DNA of 64,000 nucleotides from Litorimonas sp046250185 (GCF_046250185.1 NZ_CP176469.1); one strand, 5' to 3'; shown: positions 1 through 9,521, counted from the stretch's first letter. Numbers and translations: made by a program. Notes: generated from the letters alone by a model not told the origin.

Positions 1-336
1 TTCGATTACGCGGTTTTGCCCTGAGAGATTATAGATCAAATTCAACCCCCATTCGAGCGCTTTGAAAATGACAGGCGTCAACAGCAGGATCGACCACAGG
101 CCGCCCGCGACATAGGCCGCAGCACGTGGGTTATTCACGCGGCGATAAATTTCTACATATGCCTCTTTTGACAGGCCCGCAGGGATCATGGCTTTTGGGG
201 TCTTATAAGCGAAATCATCCTCCGCATCCCGCGCAACATTTGCGTATCCCAACGCTGCCCGCACCGAATAAATACTTGCGACGAGAGCGAGTAAACACAG
301 CGCCCATACAACTGGATTAGCCAATAAAATTTTCAT
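1..336 (-). CDS. hypothetical membrane protein, partial (3' end outside window)
   Basis: An open frame runs without a stop from an ATG at 334-336 to the left edge, so only the first 112 residues are visible. The N-terminus (MKILLANPVVWALCLLALVA) is a clear membrane segment or uncleaved signal. A soluble stretch follows, with a second hydrophobic segment (GGLWSILLLTPVIF) at about residues 80-95. I do not recognise the family. The gene diverges from the TPR protein at 467, so the 130 bases between them probably hold both promoters. Confidence 0.6.
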   Translation of the reverse strand, partial: MKILLANPVVWALCLLALVASIYSVRAALGYANVARDAEDDFAYKTPKAMIPAGLSKEAYVEIYRRVNNPRAAAYVAGGLWSILLLTPVIFKALEWGLNLIYNLSGQNRVIE

Positions 337-466
337 ACGATGTTATATAGTCACACATGGATGACGTTCAAGTTTATTTTGACGGCTGACGTCGCTCAAC
401 AGGCCTTAGACTTTCATGATATTCCGTGTTAGGAGCGAGGCTTTAACGGCCAAAAGGGGCAGGCCA

Positions 467-2464
467 ATGATGAAACTCTTTGCAGAACTCCGACGACGCA
501 ACGTCTTGCGCGTGGCTGGCACTTTCTTGGTGGGCAGTTGGTTCTTAGTGCAAATGGCGTTTACACTCGAATCCGTCATGAATTTACCCGAATGGTTTGA
601 CGCGATCTTCATGGCACTTCTTATTCTTGGCCTGCCCGTTGCTATTATTCTGGCGTGGGCGTTTGAGCTAACCCCAGAAGGATTTAAGCGGACAGCTGTG
701 GTGAATGAGGCCGATTCTATCGCCGCTAAGACGGGCAAGAAGTTAGATATTGCCATCTTGATCGGCTTCGCCCTGATCGCAGGCTTACTTATCATGGGAC
801 AGTTTCGCGGCGGGTCTTCGGGCGCGACAAAATTGTTGAAAGTTGATGGTAGCTCTGTCGCTGTGCTGCCATTTGAAAACCGCAGCGCCGATCTTGATAA
901 TGCTTATTTTGCCGACGGCATCCATGATGAATTACTGACCGCCTTATCCAAAGTCGACGGGCTGGACGTGATTTCGCGAACCTCCGTCATGGGGTATCGC
1001 AATACAGAAAAACGTATTCCCGAAATCGCCGCAGAGCTTGGCGCAGCGGCTGTGCTGGAGGGCGCTGTGCAAAAATCAGGTGAGCGCGTGAGGATCACGG
1101 TGCAATTAATTGATGGGGCAAATGACACGCATATTTGGGCCAATAATTACGACCGCGCCCTGACCACAGAAAATATCTTCGACATTCAAGGAGAAATCAC
1201 CAATGTCATCGCGGCGTCGCTCAAAGATGTTTTAGGCGGAAATTTAGAGGTCACGCCCTTGAACGGCCCTACTGATAATCTCGCAGCGTTTGAGGCCTAT
1301 ATCAAAGCCAAACTACAGGCCAATCCAGGCAATCCTGTGAAAGACGATTTAATCAAAGCACTGGCCCTTTACGATCAAGCCGTATCGCTTGACCCAAACT
1401 TTGCCGAAGGGTGGGCTAGAAAAGCCTATACCCATATGGCGCTCTATTGGTTTCATGGTCGCGATCAGGCTGACTTAGCCCTCGCAGTCCCCGCGCTCGA
1501 CAATGCCAAGCGGCTGTCGCCTAACGCCTTGGACACTTTGGTCGCCAATGCCTTTTATCACTATTGGGGTGAGGCAGATTTTCGCGCTGCAAATGACGCT
1601 TTCGATCAGGCCTTACGTGTTGCTCCGGGTGATGTGGAGGCAATTGCGGGGAAAGCCTTTATCACGCGACGTCTCGGAAATTTTGAAGAGAGCCTCGCCG
1701 GGCTGGAAAAGGCCCATCGCCTTGATCCACTCTCTTATTATCTTATTCCTGAATTAGGGCTCACCTATGCGCTTTTAGGGCGCGCAGAAGAGGCCAAGGC
1801 CATGATGGAAAAAGCCCGAGACATGGATCCGCAATCTTTGCAAGGTGCAGGGTTTCGCGCGGCGGTTGCGCAATTCCGAGGGGATGCCGATGCCGCCTAT
1901 GAGGCATTTAAACCCGTCGCCGCATACCTTCCCAGCGTATATGTCAATTACGCCCTCGCCACTCGTGATGAAGCCAAGGCCCGCGCCGCGATGAAAGCTT
2001 GGCCAGACGACAGGCGTCAAAGCGATGACGATAAACTTAAATACGCCTATAAAGCATGGGCGGTGGCAGACGCTTTTGGCGATGCTGCTGAGAAAGAAGC
2101 TGCAACGGACGCCTTAAGGGCATTCTATGATCCAACAGAGACATGGCGTGTCGGCCAAGCCATTTCGCCTGTTATACTGCCCGCAATCCTAAGGGACACT
2201 GTGCGCTTGCGGGAGTTGGACGAAGCGCACCAAACATTTGACACAGACGATCAACTCACCCGCCTAAGCACTTATGGAGAGCTCGCAGGGGCGTTTGCCG
2301 AAATAGGCGATCAAGGCCGCGCAATGGATTATATAGAGCAAATGGAAGCTTTGACGGGGCCGCACATTTTATTGGTGCTAGAAAACGATATGGGGCTAGA
2401 CGGCTTACGCGACCATCCACGTTATAAAGCCCTGCAAGCGCGCTATGCTCGCATTGCGCCGTAG
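467..2464 (+). CDS. TPR-repeat membrane protein with FlgO-like domain
   Basis: About 665 residues. The N-terminus (MMKLFAELRRRNVLRVAGTF) is typical of a large proteobacterial family often found fused to adenylate-cyclase or CadC-like modules. Two membrane segments follow (near residues 18-38 and 40-65) and a third near 100. After that comes a periplasmic FlgO/TolB-like domain (SVAVLPFENRS...FADGIHDELLTAL) and, from about residue 280, several tetratricopeptide repeats. The frame is open from 416, but ATG 467 has a GGGGCAGG Shine-Dalgarno and matches the family start. No enzymatic or DNA-binding output domain is visible, so it is probably a scaffold or sensor. Its substrate is unknown. Confidence 0.75.
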   Translation: MMKLFAELRRRNVLRVAGTFLVGSWFLVQMAFTLESVMNLPEWFDAIFMALLILGLPVAIILAWAFELTPEGFKRTAVVNEADSIAAKTGKKLDIAILIGFALIAGLLIMGQFRGGSSGATKLLKVDGSSVAVLPFENRSADLDNAYFADGIHDELLTALSKVDGLDVISRTSVMGYRNTEKRIPEIAAELGAAAVLEGAVQKSGERVRITVQLIDGANDTHIWANNYDRALTTENIFDIQGEITNVIAASLKDVLGGNLEVTPLNGPTDNLAAFEAYIKAKLQANPGNPVKDDLIKALALYDQAVSLDPNFAEGWARKAYTHMALYWFHGRDQADLALAVPALDNAKRLSPNALDTLVANAFYHYWGEADFRAANDAFDQALRVAPGDVEAIAGKAFITRRLGNFEESLAGLEKAHRLDPLSYYLIPELGLTYALLGRAEEAKAMMEKARDMDPQSLQGAGFRAAVAQFRGDADAAYEAFKPVAAYLPSVYVNYALATRDEAKARAAMKAWPDDRRQSDDDKLKYAYKAWAVADAFGDAAEKEAATDALRAFYDPTETWRVGQAISPVILPAILRDTVRLRELDEAHQTFDTDDQLTRLSTYGELAGAFAEIGDQGRAMDYIEQMEALTGPHILLVLENDMGLDGLRDHPRYKALQARYARIAP

Positions 2465-2576
2465 CAGACCTGCGCAACAAACTCCCTATCACATTTTGCT
2501 TGTGAATAAGATGCAACCTTCATAAGCCCTGTTACGTAGACATAGTGACAGACCTCTTCCCAACATGGATTATTTT

Positions 2577-3125
2577 ATGACCGCCCCGAAAATTGCTTTT
2601 ATCTGCGCCTCCCTGCGCGACGGCTCTATCAATCGCAAATTGGAACAATCTCTCATTAAGCGCTTCAAAGCAGCTGGGGCAGATACGACGTCGATTGACT
2701 TGGGCAAATATCCTATGCCGATTTATCACGGTGACTTGGATACGCCTGATACCGTCCAAGCCTTTATTGATGAAATGGTAAAATATGACGGCATCGTTGT
2801 AGTATCGCCTGAATATAATGGTTGCCTTCCGCCGCTACTCAAAAATACGATCGATTGGACCAGCACAGTCAGCACGGATTATATCAAGACCGCGATATGG
2901 GGACTCGCTTCCTGCACACCTGGTCCGATGAGCGGGATTATGTGCATGCGCCAAATGCAATTTATCTTTACGCGCCTCGGCGGTCACGTTCTACCTGTCC
3001 AAGTCGGCTGCGGAAATGCCAGCAAGGCGTTTGACGACAACAACAATCTGACGAATGAAAAAACACTAGAGATCGCCGATAAAATGCGTGACATGATGCT
3101 GGAATGGGCAGCTGCGAAAGGCTAG
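2577..3125 (+). CDS. NAD(P)H-dependent FMN reductase family protein
   Basis: A flavodoxin-like protein of about 182 residues. The N-terminal FMN phosphate-binding strand and loop (KIAFICASLRDGSINRKL) and the conserved SPEYNG motif are typical of the NADPH-dependent FMN reductase/ChrR/ArsH-like superfamily. The protein is expected to be cytoplasmic and to transfer electrons from NAD(P)H to FMN or to quinones. ATG 2577 (MTAPKIAF) gives the usual family N-terminus; an in-frame ATG at 2565 would add four residues. It lies 10 bases upstream of nth on the same strand, so the two may be co-transcribed. The physiological acceptor cannot be read from the sequence. Confidence 0.8.
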   Translation: MTAPKIAFICASLRDGSINRKLEQSLIKRFKAAGADTTSIDLGKYPMPIYHGDLDTPDTVQAFIDEMVKYDGIVVVSPEYNGCLPPLLKNTIDWTSTVSTDYIKTAIWGLASCTPGPMSGIMCMRQMQFIFTRLGGHVLPVQVGCGNASKAFDDNNNLTNEKTLEIADKMRDMMLEWAAAKG

Positions 3126-3134
3126 GCTCGCGCT

Positions 3135-3824
3135 ATGGCCGAGAAAGAAAAGCTCTATAAAAATCTACCGCGCCCGAAACTCAATCGGGCGCAAATCTCC
3201 GAAATTTACAAACATCTGCAATCGCTTGATCCCGCCCCGCGTACAGAATTAGACTACCACAACCCCTACACCCTCGTCGTCGCTGTCGCCCTCTCGGCGC
3301 AGTCAACCGATGTAGGCGTGAACAAGGCGACAAAGGCCTTGTTCAAGATCGCTGACACGCCAGAGAGAATGGTCGCCCTTGGCGAGGACGTCGTGCGCGA
3401 TCATATTAAAACCATCGGACTTTACCGCAATAAAGCCGCCAACGTCATTAAGCTGAGTCGGATGTTGATAGACGAGTATGATTCAATCGTTCCCGAAGAT
3501 CGGGACGAATTAATTAAACTCCCGGGCGTAGGGCGAAAGACGGCGAATGTTGTGATGAATGAAGCCTTCGGTCACCCGACCATGGCCGTCGATACACATA
3601 TTTTTCGTGTTGCCAATCGCACTGGCATGGCCCCCGGTAAAGACCCATATATCGTCGAGTTAAACTTGCTGCGTGTGACGCCCGAAGAATACGCCCTCCA
3701 TGCCCATCACTGGCTCATTCTCCACGGTCGCTATACCTGCATCGCGCGTAAGCCGAAGTGTTATAATTGCGCGATCCGAAACATTTGCAAATTTACCAAG
3801 AAAACACAGCGGCCAGAAGATTAG
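3135..3824 (+). CDS. nth: endonuclease III (DNA glycosylase/AP lyase)
   Basis: 229 residues, a normal Nth length with a short N-terminal extension. The helix-hairpin-helix LPGVGRKTANVV carries the catalytic lysine, and VDTHIFRVANR carries the catalytic aspartate. The C-terminus has the [4Fe-4S] pattern C-X6-C-X2-C-X5-C (CIARKPKCYNCAIRNIC). It removes oxidised pyrimidines and incises the abasic site in base excision repair. Its stop overlaps the convergent ATP-grasp gene by four bases. Confidence 0.95.
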   Translation: MAEKEKLYKNLPRPKLNRAQISEIYKHLQSLDPAPRTELDYHNPYTLVVAVALSAQSTDVGVNKATKALFKIADTPERMVALGEDVVRDHIKTIGLYRNKAANVIKLSRMLIDEYDSIVPEDRDELIKLPGVGRKTANVVMNEAFGHPTMAVDTHIFRVANRTGMAPGKDPYIVELNLLRVTPEEYALHAHHWLILHGRYTCIARKPKCYNCAIRNICKFTKKTQRPED

Positions 3825-4732
3825 CGGCCCAACCGTTTCGCGAGCGCCTTGGCAAACATCACTGCGCCCTTATTCAAGCCGTCATTACCGACTTTAGCAT
3901 GCGGGAGATATAGATAGGGCTCTAACATTTCCAGCTCAATCAAACGCAAGCGGCCATCACGCCCCCGCAGCAAATCCACGCGCGCGTAGAGCGGTGTGAA
4001 GTCGAGACTATCCAGCACAGAGCGCGCTGACTCGCGTTCATCTGATGTCGGCGTATAAGGCGTTTCCGTGCCCCCATAGAGCGACTGAATTCGGTAGTCA
4101 CCAGGTTTAGCTTGCTTCAGCACCGCATGCGAAAATGCTCCGCCAAAGTATAAAAAGCTAAACTCGCCTTCAGTTTGCACGCTCGGCAGAAAGTCTTGGA
4201 TCAACGCCGCGTCAGGGGGCAGCTGATCTTTGCTGGGGAAGGGGTCGCCCTTTTTATAGAGCACTTGCCGCCAAGCCCCGCCGCCAACTTGTGGTTTGAT
4301 GACCAGCATGTCTGTGCCCAATTTGTCGAACGCTTTGGTGACATTCGCCTCGGTGACTCGATCAACGGTCACCGTACGAATGACAGGAGCCCCGCTGGCT
4401 TCCAACTCGTCAAGATAGGACTTATTGGCGTTCCATTTCAAAACTTTGAAATTGTTGAACAGCTTTGTTGTCTGCTCAGCTTTGGCCATTTCAGACAGAA
4501 AAGCCGCCTCATTTCCTTCAAAGTAATCCCACACCATAAGAGGCAGCATCGCGTCAAATTCAGCTGCTTTCGCGGCAGCGTCCCGCCAGCGGATAGAGAC
4601 CAGTTCTATGCCTTCAGCCGCTAGCGCAGGCGTTAACGTGCCGACTTCTTCGACATATTCAAATCGGTCGTCTCGTGTCTCAGGGCCATCGGGTAAGAGG
4701 TTGTCGGAGATAAGCAATGCGACTTTTTTCAT
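3821..4732 (-). CDS. ATP-grasp family protein (RimK/glutathione-synthetase-like)
   Basis: About 303 residues. The C-terminal half has the ATP-grasp signature: a lysine/glycine-rich loop (VIKPQVGGGAWRQVL), then acidic metal ligands in LIELEMLEPYLYL. The family ligates a carboxylate to an amine or thiol through an acyl phosphate; the substrate here is unknown. The start was set at ATG 4732 (MKKVALLIS) because AAAGG lies 8 bases upstream and the nucleotide-binding fold starts there; the frame is open to ATG 4759. It is transcribed against nth and diverges from the PfkB kinase. Confidence 0.72.
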   Translation of the reverse strand: MKKVALLISDNLLPDGPETRDDRFEYVEEVGTLTPALAAEGIELVSIRWRDAAAKAAEFDAMLPLMVWDYFEGNEAAFLSEMAKAEQTTKLFNNFKVLKWNANKSYLDELEASGAPVIRTVTVDRVTEANVTKAFDKLGTDMLVIKPQVGGGAWRQVLYKKGDPFPSKDQLPPDAALIQDFLPSVQTEGEFSFLYFGGAFSHAVLKQAKPGDYRIQSLYGGTETPYTPTSDERESARSVLDSLDFTPLYARVDLLRGRDGRLRLIELEMLEPYLYLPHAKVGNDGLNKGAVMFAKALAKRLGR

Positions 4733-4829
4733 GGCGAGTGCCTTTAGCTGGGTTTCCATTTGCGAAAATGGCCCTAATGCTTTAGCGGCTGCCCCACAAG
4801 AGTTTGTGCTGTTTTAAAGGGCTAGATCG

Positions 4830-5840
4830 ATGGAAACCAAATATGATGTGTTAGGCATTGGCAACGCCATTATGGATGTGATCGCCCCCGTGACTGACGC
4901 ATTCCTCACCGATCACGGCATGACCAAAGGTGCGATGACGCTGGTTGATCAGCCTCGCGCCCTTACGATACATACTTCAATGCGCGCAGCCTCCACCCCA
5001 ACGGAAATTGCGGGTGGCTCGGCGGGGAACACGATGGTCGGTATTGCGAAGATGGGCGTGCGGGCGGCCTATATCGGCAAGGTCGGCAAAGACGAAACAG
5101 GTGAAAAACTCGCGGCAGGGTTTCGCGAAGCGGGGCTAGAGTTTTCGACAGTCCCGACAGAGAGCGGCACTTCCAGCGCCCGCAGCATGATTGCCGTAAC
5201 ACCCGACGGAGAGCGGACAATGAACACGTTTCTCGGTGCGTCAGTAGAGTTTGGCCATGAAGATATTAAAAAGTCCGAAATCCAAGCCGCAGATGTGATC
5301 TATCTCGAAGGCTATCTATTTGACTCAGACGCCGCAAAATCCGCTTATGTCAGTGCATCCGAAATTGCCAAGGCGGCGGGTCGAAAAGTGGCGCTAACGC
5401 TGTCCGATAGTTTTTGCGTGGATCGTCACCGCGCGAGTTTTCAGCACCTCGTTGAGCATCATGTTGATATATTGTTTGCCAATGAAGACGAACTGACCGC
5501 TCTCACAGGCGAGGCTGATTTTGATGTTTCGCTCGCAAAACTGGTTCGGCAAAATATTGTTGTCTGCGCCACGCGGAGCCATAAAGGGTCAACAATTATG
5601 GTGGGCAATGAGCGCCACGACATTCCCGCTGTCTGGGTCGAAAAAGTCGTCGATACAACTGGCGCTGGCGATCAATATGCAGCGGGCGTTTTAGCGGGTC
5701 GCGCAATGGGGCTCAGCTGGTCTGACGCGGGCTATTTAGGAAGTTTGGCGGCCGCGGAAGTCATTTCGCATTACGGCGCAAGACCCCTCACGTCGATCCA
5801 TGAATTGACGTTTATCTCCCGTCCCGTTTTAAAAGCTTAG
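4830..5840 (+). CDS. PfkB-family (adenosine/ribokinase-like) sugar kinase
   Basis: 336 residues. It has the first PfkB signature region (GGSAGNTMVGIAKMG, residues about 62-76) and the second signature DTTGAGDQYAAGVL with the catalytic base aspartate. The family phosphorylates the hydroxymethyl of sugars or nucleosides with ATP. The long N-terminal lid and overall length resemble adenosine-kinase-like alphaproteobacterial members, but substrate specificity cannot be assigned. An AAAGGG Shine-Dalgarno lies 8 bases before the ATG. Confidence 0.85.
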   Translation: METKYDVLGIGNAIMDVIAPVTDAFLTDHGMTKGAMTLVDQPRALTIHTSMRAASTPTEIAGGSAGNTMVGIAKMGVRAAYIGKVGKDETGEKLAAGFREAGLEFSTVPTESGTSSARSMIAVTPDGERTMNTFLGASVEFGHEDIKKSEIQAADVIYLEGYLFDSDAAKSAYVSASEIAKAAGRKVALTLSDSFCVDRHRASFQHLVEHHVDILFANEDELTALTGEADFDVSLAKLVRQNIVVCATRSHKGSTIMVGNERHDIPAVWVEKVVDTTGAGDQYAAGVLAGRAMGLSWSDAGYLGSLAAAEVISHYGARPLTSIHELTFISRPVLKA

Positions 5841-5959
5841 GCTTTGTACTGGGCTAATTTATGTCGAATTTGTAATTTTGGCTGGCTGTTTATTCAGGCT
5901 GGGTTAAACCCCGAATCCCTATAAGCAGGTCAAATCAGACCCATCTATAGGAGACGGTC

Positions 5960-6637
5960 ATGCGAAAATTTTTGATCTTGAGTGCAGCCGCGATACTGGC
6001 CCCGCTCTCTGTTGCCGCATTGGCACAGACAGCGCCGCAATACGCGCAAACGCCCCAAGCCCTGCAACCGGCTGCACCTTTTTCTGACCCCCGCAATGTG
6101 CCCGCCGACCTCGCCCGTATTGATGCCGCGCTGAACAGCACAACAAGCTTTCAAGGGCGGTTTACGCAATACGGCGCAGACGGCACGTTTTCCCAAGGCA
6201 CAATTTATCTGCAAAGGCCTGGCAAGCTACGCTTTGAATATGATGATCCCAATCCGCTTTTGATTGTGTCAGACGGCGTGACAATGACGCAGCAGGACAA
6301 AGCGCTGGAAACATTTGATCGCGTGCCGCTCTCTGCGACGCCGCTCAATTATTTCCTCAAGGAAAATGTGAACCTCGCCAATGATACCGAAGTTGTAGCT
6401 TTGCAAAAATTTCCGCAAGAATGGCGCGTGACGGCGCGTGACGGCTCTGGCGAAATGGACGGCGCGATTACAATGGTGCTTGACCCGCAAAGTCTGCAGC
6501 TCCGTGAGTGGGTGATCTCTGACAGTTTTGGCGGTCAAACCCGCGTGATGCTCAGTGATTTGCAATATAATGGCCGTGTCGATCCGCGTCTGTTCATCCT
6601 GCGCGAAGACAGTAATCGCCGCGATCGTCGACGCTAG
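5960..6637 (+). CDS. lolA: outer-membrane lipoprotein carrier protein LolA
   Basis: 225 residues. A Sec signal peptide (MRKFLILSAAAILAPLSVAALA|QT) precedes the LolA fold: FQGRFTQYGADGTFSQGTIYLQ, RPGKLRFEYDDP, and the later VLDPQSLQLREW region. It is the periplasmic chaperone that carries lipoproteins from LolCDE to the outer-membrane receptor. AGGAG lies 6 bases before the ATG. The C-terminal tail (REDSNRRDRRR) is basic, longer than usual and probably disordered. Confidence 0.9.
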   Translation: MRKFLILSAAAILAPLSVAALAQTAPQYAQTPQALQPAAPFSDPRNVPADLARIDAALNSTTSFQGRFTQYGADGTFSQGTIYLQRPGKLRFEYDDPNPLLIVSDGVTMTQQDKALETFDRVPLSATPLNYFLKENVNLANDTEVVALQKFPQEWRVTARDGSGEMDGAITMVLDPQSLQLREWVISDSFGGQTRVMLSDLQYNGRVDPRLFILREDSNRRDRRR

Positions 6638-6673
6638 GCAGACTGTAAAATCAGCCCGTCATCCGCGTTATAG

Positions 6674-6688
6674 TTAACGCCATCTTAA
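6674..6688. promoter_or_regulatory. CtrA binding box TTAA-N7-TTAA
   Basis: The sequence TTAACGCCATCTTAA matches the full CtrA consensus TTAA-N7-TTAA with exact spacing. It lies 25 bases before the ATG of the O-antigen ligase gene and 37 bases after lolA. CtrA is the cell-cycle master regulator of the Caulobacterales and relatives, so control of the downstream surface-polysaccharide gene is inferred. Confidence 0.65.
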
Positions 6689-6712
6689 CCGAACTTTGCC
6701 ACCTGTTTGAGC

Positions 6713-8032
6713 ATGGTTACGACGCCCTATTTTCACAGCCAAGACTACCAGCGCGACGTCGCGTTTTGGAGCGCTTTTCGTATGCTCGAAAGCGTTGTCT
6801 ATTTGATTGTTTTGTTATTCTTCTCCGGTGGCGTGATCGGCCTGTTCTTTGCTGATCCTGCCGCAGCCGAAGCGCAATCCGCACTTGCACGGACGCTCTG
6901 GTACCCTGTCTACGCACTTGTAATTTTAGTATCGCTGATGACCCTGCCGCGCTTTTTAAAAATGGCAGCGTTTAGTCCGATTATCATATTTTGTGTTCTG
7001 GCCTGCGGGGCAACCTATTTTTGGTCGGTTGATCCCAGCATTACCTTACGGCGCTCAATCGCTCTGATGGTGACCACCATGGCAGGGCTAGCGCTGGCAG
7101 CCCGATATGATTGGAGCGAGATGGTGCAACGCATCGCTTTCGTCTTTTTGATCGCCGCGATCATTAGCCTTTTCATCATCATCACAAATCCCGCACGCGG
7201 CATTATGAGCGAGATTCATGTCGGCGCGTGGCGCGGTGTATGGGTCGAGAAAAACTATCTGGGCGGCAATATGACCAAAGGTCTGATCGCCTGCATGTGT
7301 GCCTTTGCTATGCGGCCCTCACGCGCCTGGCTTTGGATTCCCGGCGGTTTGCTTTGCTTCTTCCTTGTTCTGATGTCGACATCCAAGACAGCCTTATTGA
7401 TTTCTGTGTCTGCGATCTTGCTCTTTTTCGCGCTGCGTCTATTTCGCCGCTTTCCGATTATTCGCATCCCTCTGCTCTATAGCATTGTCGCCAGCCTGAC
7501 GGTCTTCTTCATCCTTGTCCTTGCAATCCCTGAAGAAATGTTTGCCATCATCGGCAAAGATCCAACGCTCACAGGCCGCACAGATATTTGGGATTTGCTG
7601 ATGATGAGCATCAAGCAGAAGTTCTGGCTCGGTTATGGGTACGGCACGTATTGGGCCGACCCGTTGGGGCCGAGCTATTCTGTGCGCACGATTTTGCAGT
7701 GGGGGGTGCCGTCCGCACATAATGGCTGGATTGAAACTTGGCTTTCGGGCGGCGTAGTCGTGGTCGCCATGTTCGCCTTTCATTTTATCGTCGTGACGGG
7801 CTTTGCCGTTGACCGCATCGGACGCGGCGGGGTGGAGGCCTATTGGGTCGTGCTATCCACGCTCATGTTCCTCGGGTTTTCAATGTCAGAGTCGACAATC
7901 CTTCAACAAAACGATCTCTCTTGGGTGTTGTTTGTCGCGACCTCGGCCAAGCTCTTTGCCTTCGATAAGCCCTATTGGCGGAAATCGACTATCCGTCGCA
8001 AAACTCTGGAAATGCAGGCGCAATACCGCTAA
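6713..8032 (+). CDS. O-antigen ligase family membrane protein
   Basis: About 439 residues with roughly ten hydrophobic segments and a large periplasmic loop (about residues 280-345). This is the architecture of the Wzy/WaaL O-antigen ligase superfamily. The motif GRTDIWDLLM and the later PSAHNGWIETWLSGG match the conserved loop regions, including the histidine needed by WaaL-type enzymes. Such proteins join undecaprenyl-linked polysaccharide to lipid A-core or polymerise it; ligase and polymerase cannot be separated by sequence alone. ATG 6713 was preferred to an in-frame TTG at 6707; no strong Shine-Dalgarno is present. A CtrA box sits directly upstream. Confidence 0.85.
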   Translation: MVTTPYFHSQDYQRDVAFWSAFRMLESVVYLIVLLFFSGGVIGLFFADPAAAEAQSALARTLWYPVYALVILVSLMTLPRFLKMAAFSPIIIFCVLACGATYFWSVDPSITLRRSIALMVTTMAGLALAARYDWSEMVQRIAFVFLIAAIISLFIIITNPARGIMSEIHVGAWRGVWVEKNYLGGNMTKGLIACMCAFAMRPSRAWLWIPGGLLCFFLVLMSTSKTALLISVSAILLFFALRLFRRFPIIRIPLLYSIVASLTVFFILVLAIPEEMFAIIGKDPTLTGRTDIWDLLMMSIKQKFWLGYGYGTYWADPLGPSYSVRTILQWGVPSAHNGWIETWLSGGVVVVAMFAFHFIVVTGFAVDRIGRGGVEAYWVVLSTLMFLGFSMSESTILQQNDLSWVLFVATSAKLFAFDKPYWRKSTIRRKTLEMQAQYR

Positions 8033-8041
8033 GCCCTGCGC

Positions 8042-8875
8042 ATGAAAATCAAACTCGCCACTTGGAATATTAATTCCGTCCGTCTCCGCCAAGACCAAGT
8101 CGTGCGCTTCCTCCAAGAAGAGCAACCCGATGTGCTGGGCCTACAAGAAATCAAATGCTTGGAAGAACAATTTCCTTACAAGCCGTTTCGCGAGATTGGC
8201 TATGAGCATATCGAAGTTTCTGGGCAGAAGGGCTATCACGGTACGGCGACCTTATCGAAGCTCCCCATGGAGCGCCTGCCGACCAGTTTTTGCCCGCTGG
8301 ATCATGCCCGCCATGTGTCTACGCGTGTGATTGCTGGCAGCGAAGATTTCGAGTTTCACAACTTTTACATTCCAGCCGGCGGGGACATTGCAGACCCGAC
8401 CATCAACGACAAGTTTCAACACAAACTTGATTTTATCGAAGCCATGCGAGTCTATTTCGCGGAGCGTTTCGCCAAAGGCGATGATCAGCAAGTCCTTGTC
8501 GGCGATTTCAATATTGCTCCCCACGAGAACGATGTGTGGAGTCACAAGCAGCTTCTCAAAGTCGTCAGCCACACACCGCTTGAAGTCGGGTTGCTGGAGA
8601 CCTTGCGCCAGACGCATGACTTTACCGATTGCTCGCGCCTCTTTGCGGATGACGCGGAGAAGCTTTATAGTTGGTGGTCATATCGCGGAAAGAACCCAAT
8701 GGTCAGCAATCGCGGCCGCCGCCTCGATCACATCTGGGTCAGCCCGGCCTTGCGCCCCTCCGTCGAAGCTGCGGGTAAAAACGGTCATCACATCCATGTC
8801 CCCTGCCGCACTTGGCACGAAAAACCCAGCGACCATGTGCCGATGACGCAAGACCTGGATTTGTCAGCTAAGTAG
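8042..8875 (+). CDS. xthA: exodeoxyribonuclease III (AP endonuclease)
   Basis: 277 residues. The full exonuclease III motif set is present: ATWNINSVRLR, LQEIKC (metal-binding Glu), VGDFNIAP (catalytic Asp/Asn), RRLDHIWVS and the final SDHVPM (Asp-His pair). It hydrolyses abasic sites and the 3' ends of duplex DNA in base excision repair, the same pathway as nth upstream. It starts 10 bases after the O-antigen ligase stop, so may share its transcript. Its 3' end overlaps the convergent YhhN gene by eight bases. Confidence 0.93.
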   Translation: MKIKLATWNINSVRLRQDQVVRFLQEEQPDVLGLQEIKCLEEQFPYKPFREIGYEHIEVSGQKGYHGTATLSKLPMERLPTSFCPLDHARHVSTRVIAGSEDFEFHNFYIPAGGDIADPTINDKFQHKLDFIEAMRVYFAERFAKGDDQQVLVGDFNIAPHENDVWSHKQLLKVVSHTPLEVGLLETLRQTHDFTDCSRLFADDAEKLYSWWSYRGKNPMVSNRGRRLDHIWVSPALRPSVEAAGKNGHHIHVPCRTWHEKPSDHVPMTQDLDLSAK

Positions 8876-9506
8876 CGACTGACAATGCAAACAAAGCCTG
8901 CGCCCCGAAATAGAGGGGTGTGATGGCGAGAGCATTTACGGGGTCGCGTTTCACAAACCGATCTCGGGCGACGAACATATCGGACACAGCGAACATGATC
9001 GCTGCGATCATCGCGAATACAAGCGGCAGGGTGAGTGGCAAATCAACCGCGTTCAAAACCATAAACATGATAATCCCAGAATATATAATAACTGGCCATT
9101 TCATCGCCGCAGGAAGCATCGGTTTTAGCCAATTAAAAAACACGATCGTTCCGCCAATAATCATGCCGTTAATAACAAATCTCATCACCCCAAAATTGTC
9201 AGTCTCGAACGGCACAAATGCGCTCAAATAAGCCAAATGCCCAAACCCAAATGCTGCCATGCCTGCAATAAACAGTTTCTCAGAACTTCGCGATAAAAGC
9301 AGCACATCGCCCAGCGCACAAAACACGAGGCCCGCAAAAATGATTTGGCCATAGAGGCTATCTAATGCCCCCGATTGCAAAGCGATGATGAGGAAGCCAC
9401 CAGCCGCAAGGGGCTTTAGGAACATTTGTGCCTGACGATTTTCACGAAGCTCGGCCGCCAATAACCCCAGCACCAAGATCGCATATATGATCAGCGTAAT
9501 CGTCAT
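8868..9506 (-). CDS. YhhN/TMEM86-family membrane protein (lysoplasmalogenase-like)
   Basis: 212 residues made almost entirely of hydrophobic segments (about eight). The order of motifs (KPLAAGGFLIIAL, LVFCALGDVLLL, FIAGMAAFGFGHLAYL, VSDMFVARDRF) is that of the YhhN family, whose animal member TMEM86B cleaves the vinyl ether of lysoplasmalogens. Bacterial substrates are mostly unproven. It follows the response regulator gene on the same strand by about 15 bases and may be in its operon. Confidence 0.8.
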   Translation of the reverse strand: MTITLIIYAILVLGLLAAELRENRQAQMFLKPLAAGGFLIIALQSGALDSLYGQIIFAGLVFCALGDVLLLSRSSEKLFIAGMAAFGFGHLAYLSAFVPFETDNFGVMRFVINGMIIGGTIVFFNWLKPMLPAAMKWPVIIYSGIIMFMVLNAVDLPLTLPLVFAMIAAIMFAVSDMFVARDRFVKRDPVNALAITPLYFGAQALFALSVAT

Positions 9507-9521
9507 AGGCGCGCGAGACTC

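Noticed and set aside
126..320. Small + strand frame at the left edge
   Set aside because: It is the antisense of a membrane protein with a clear signal-like N-terminus running off the window.
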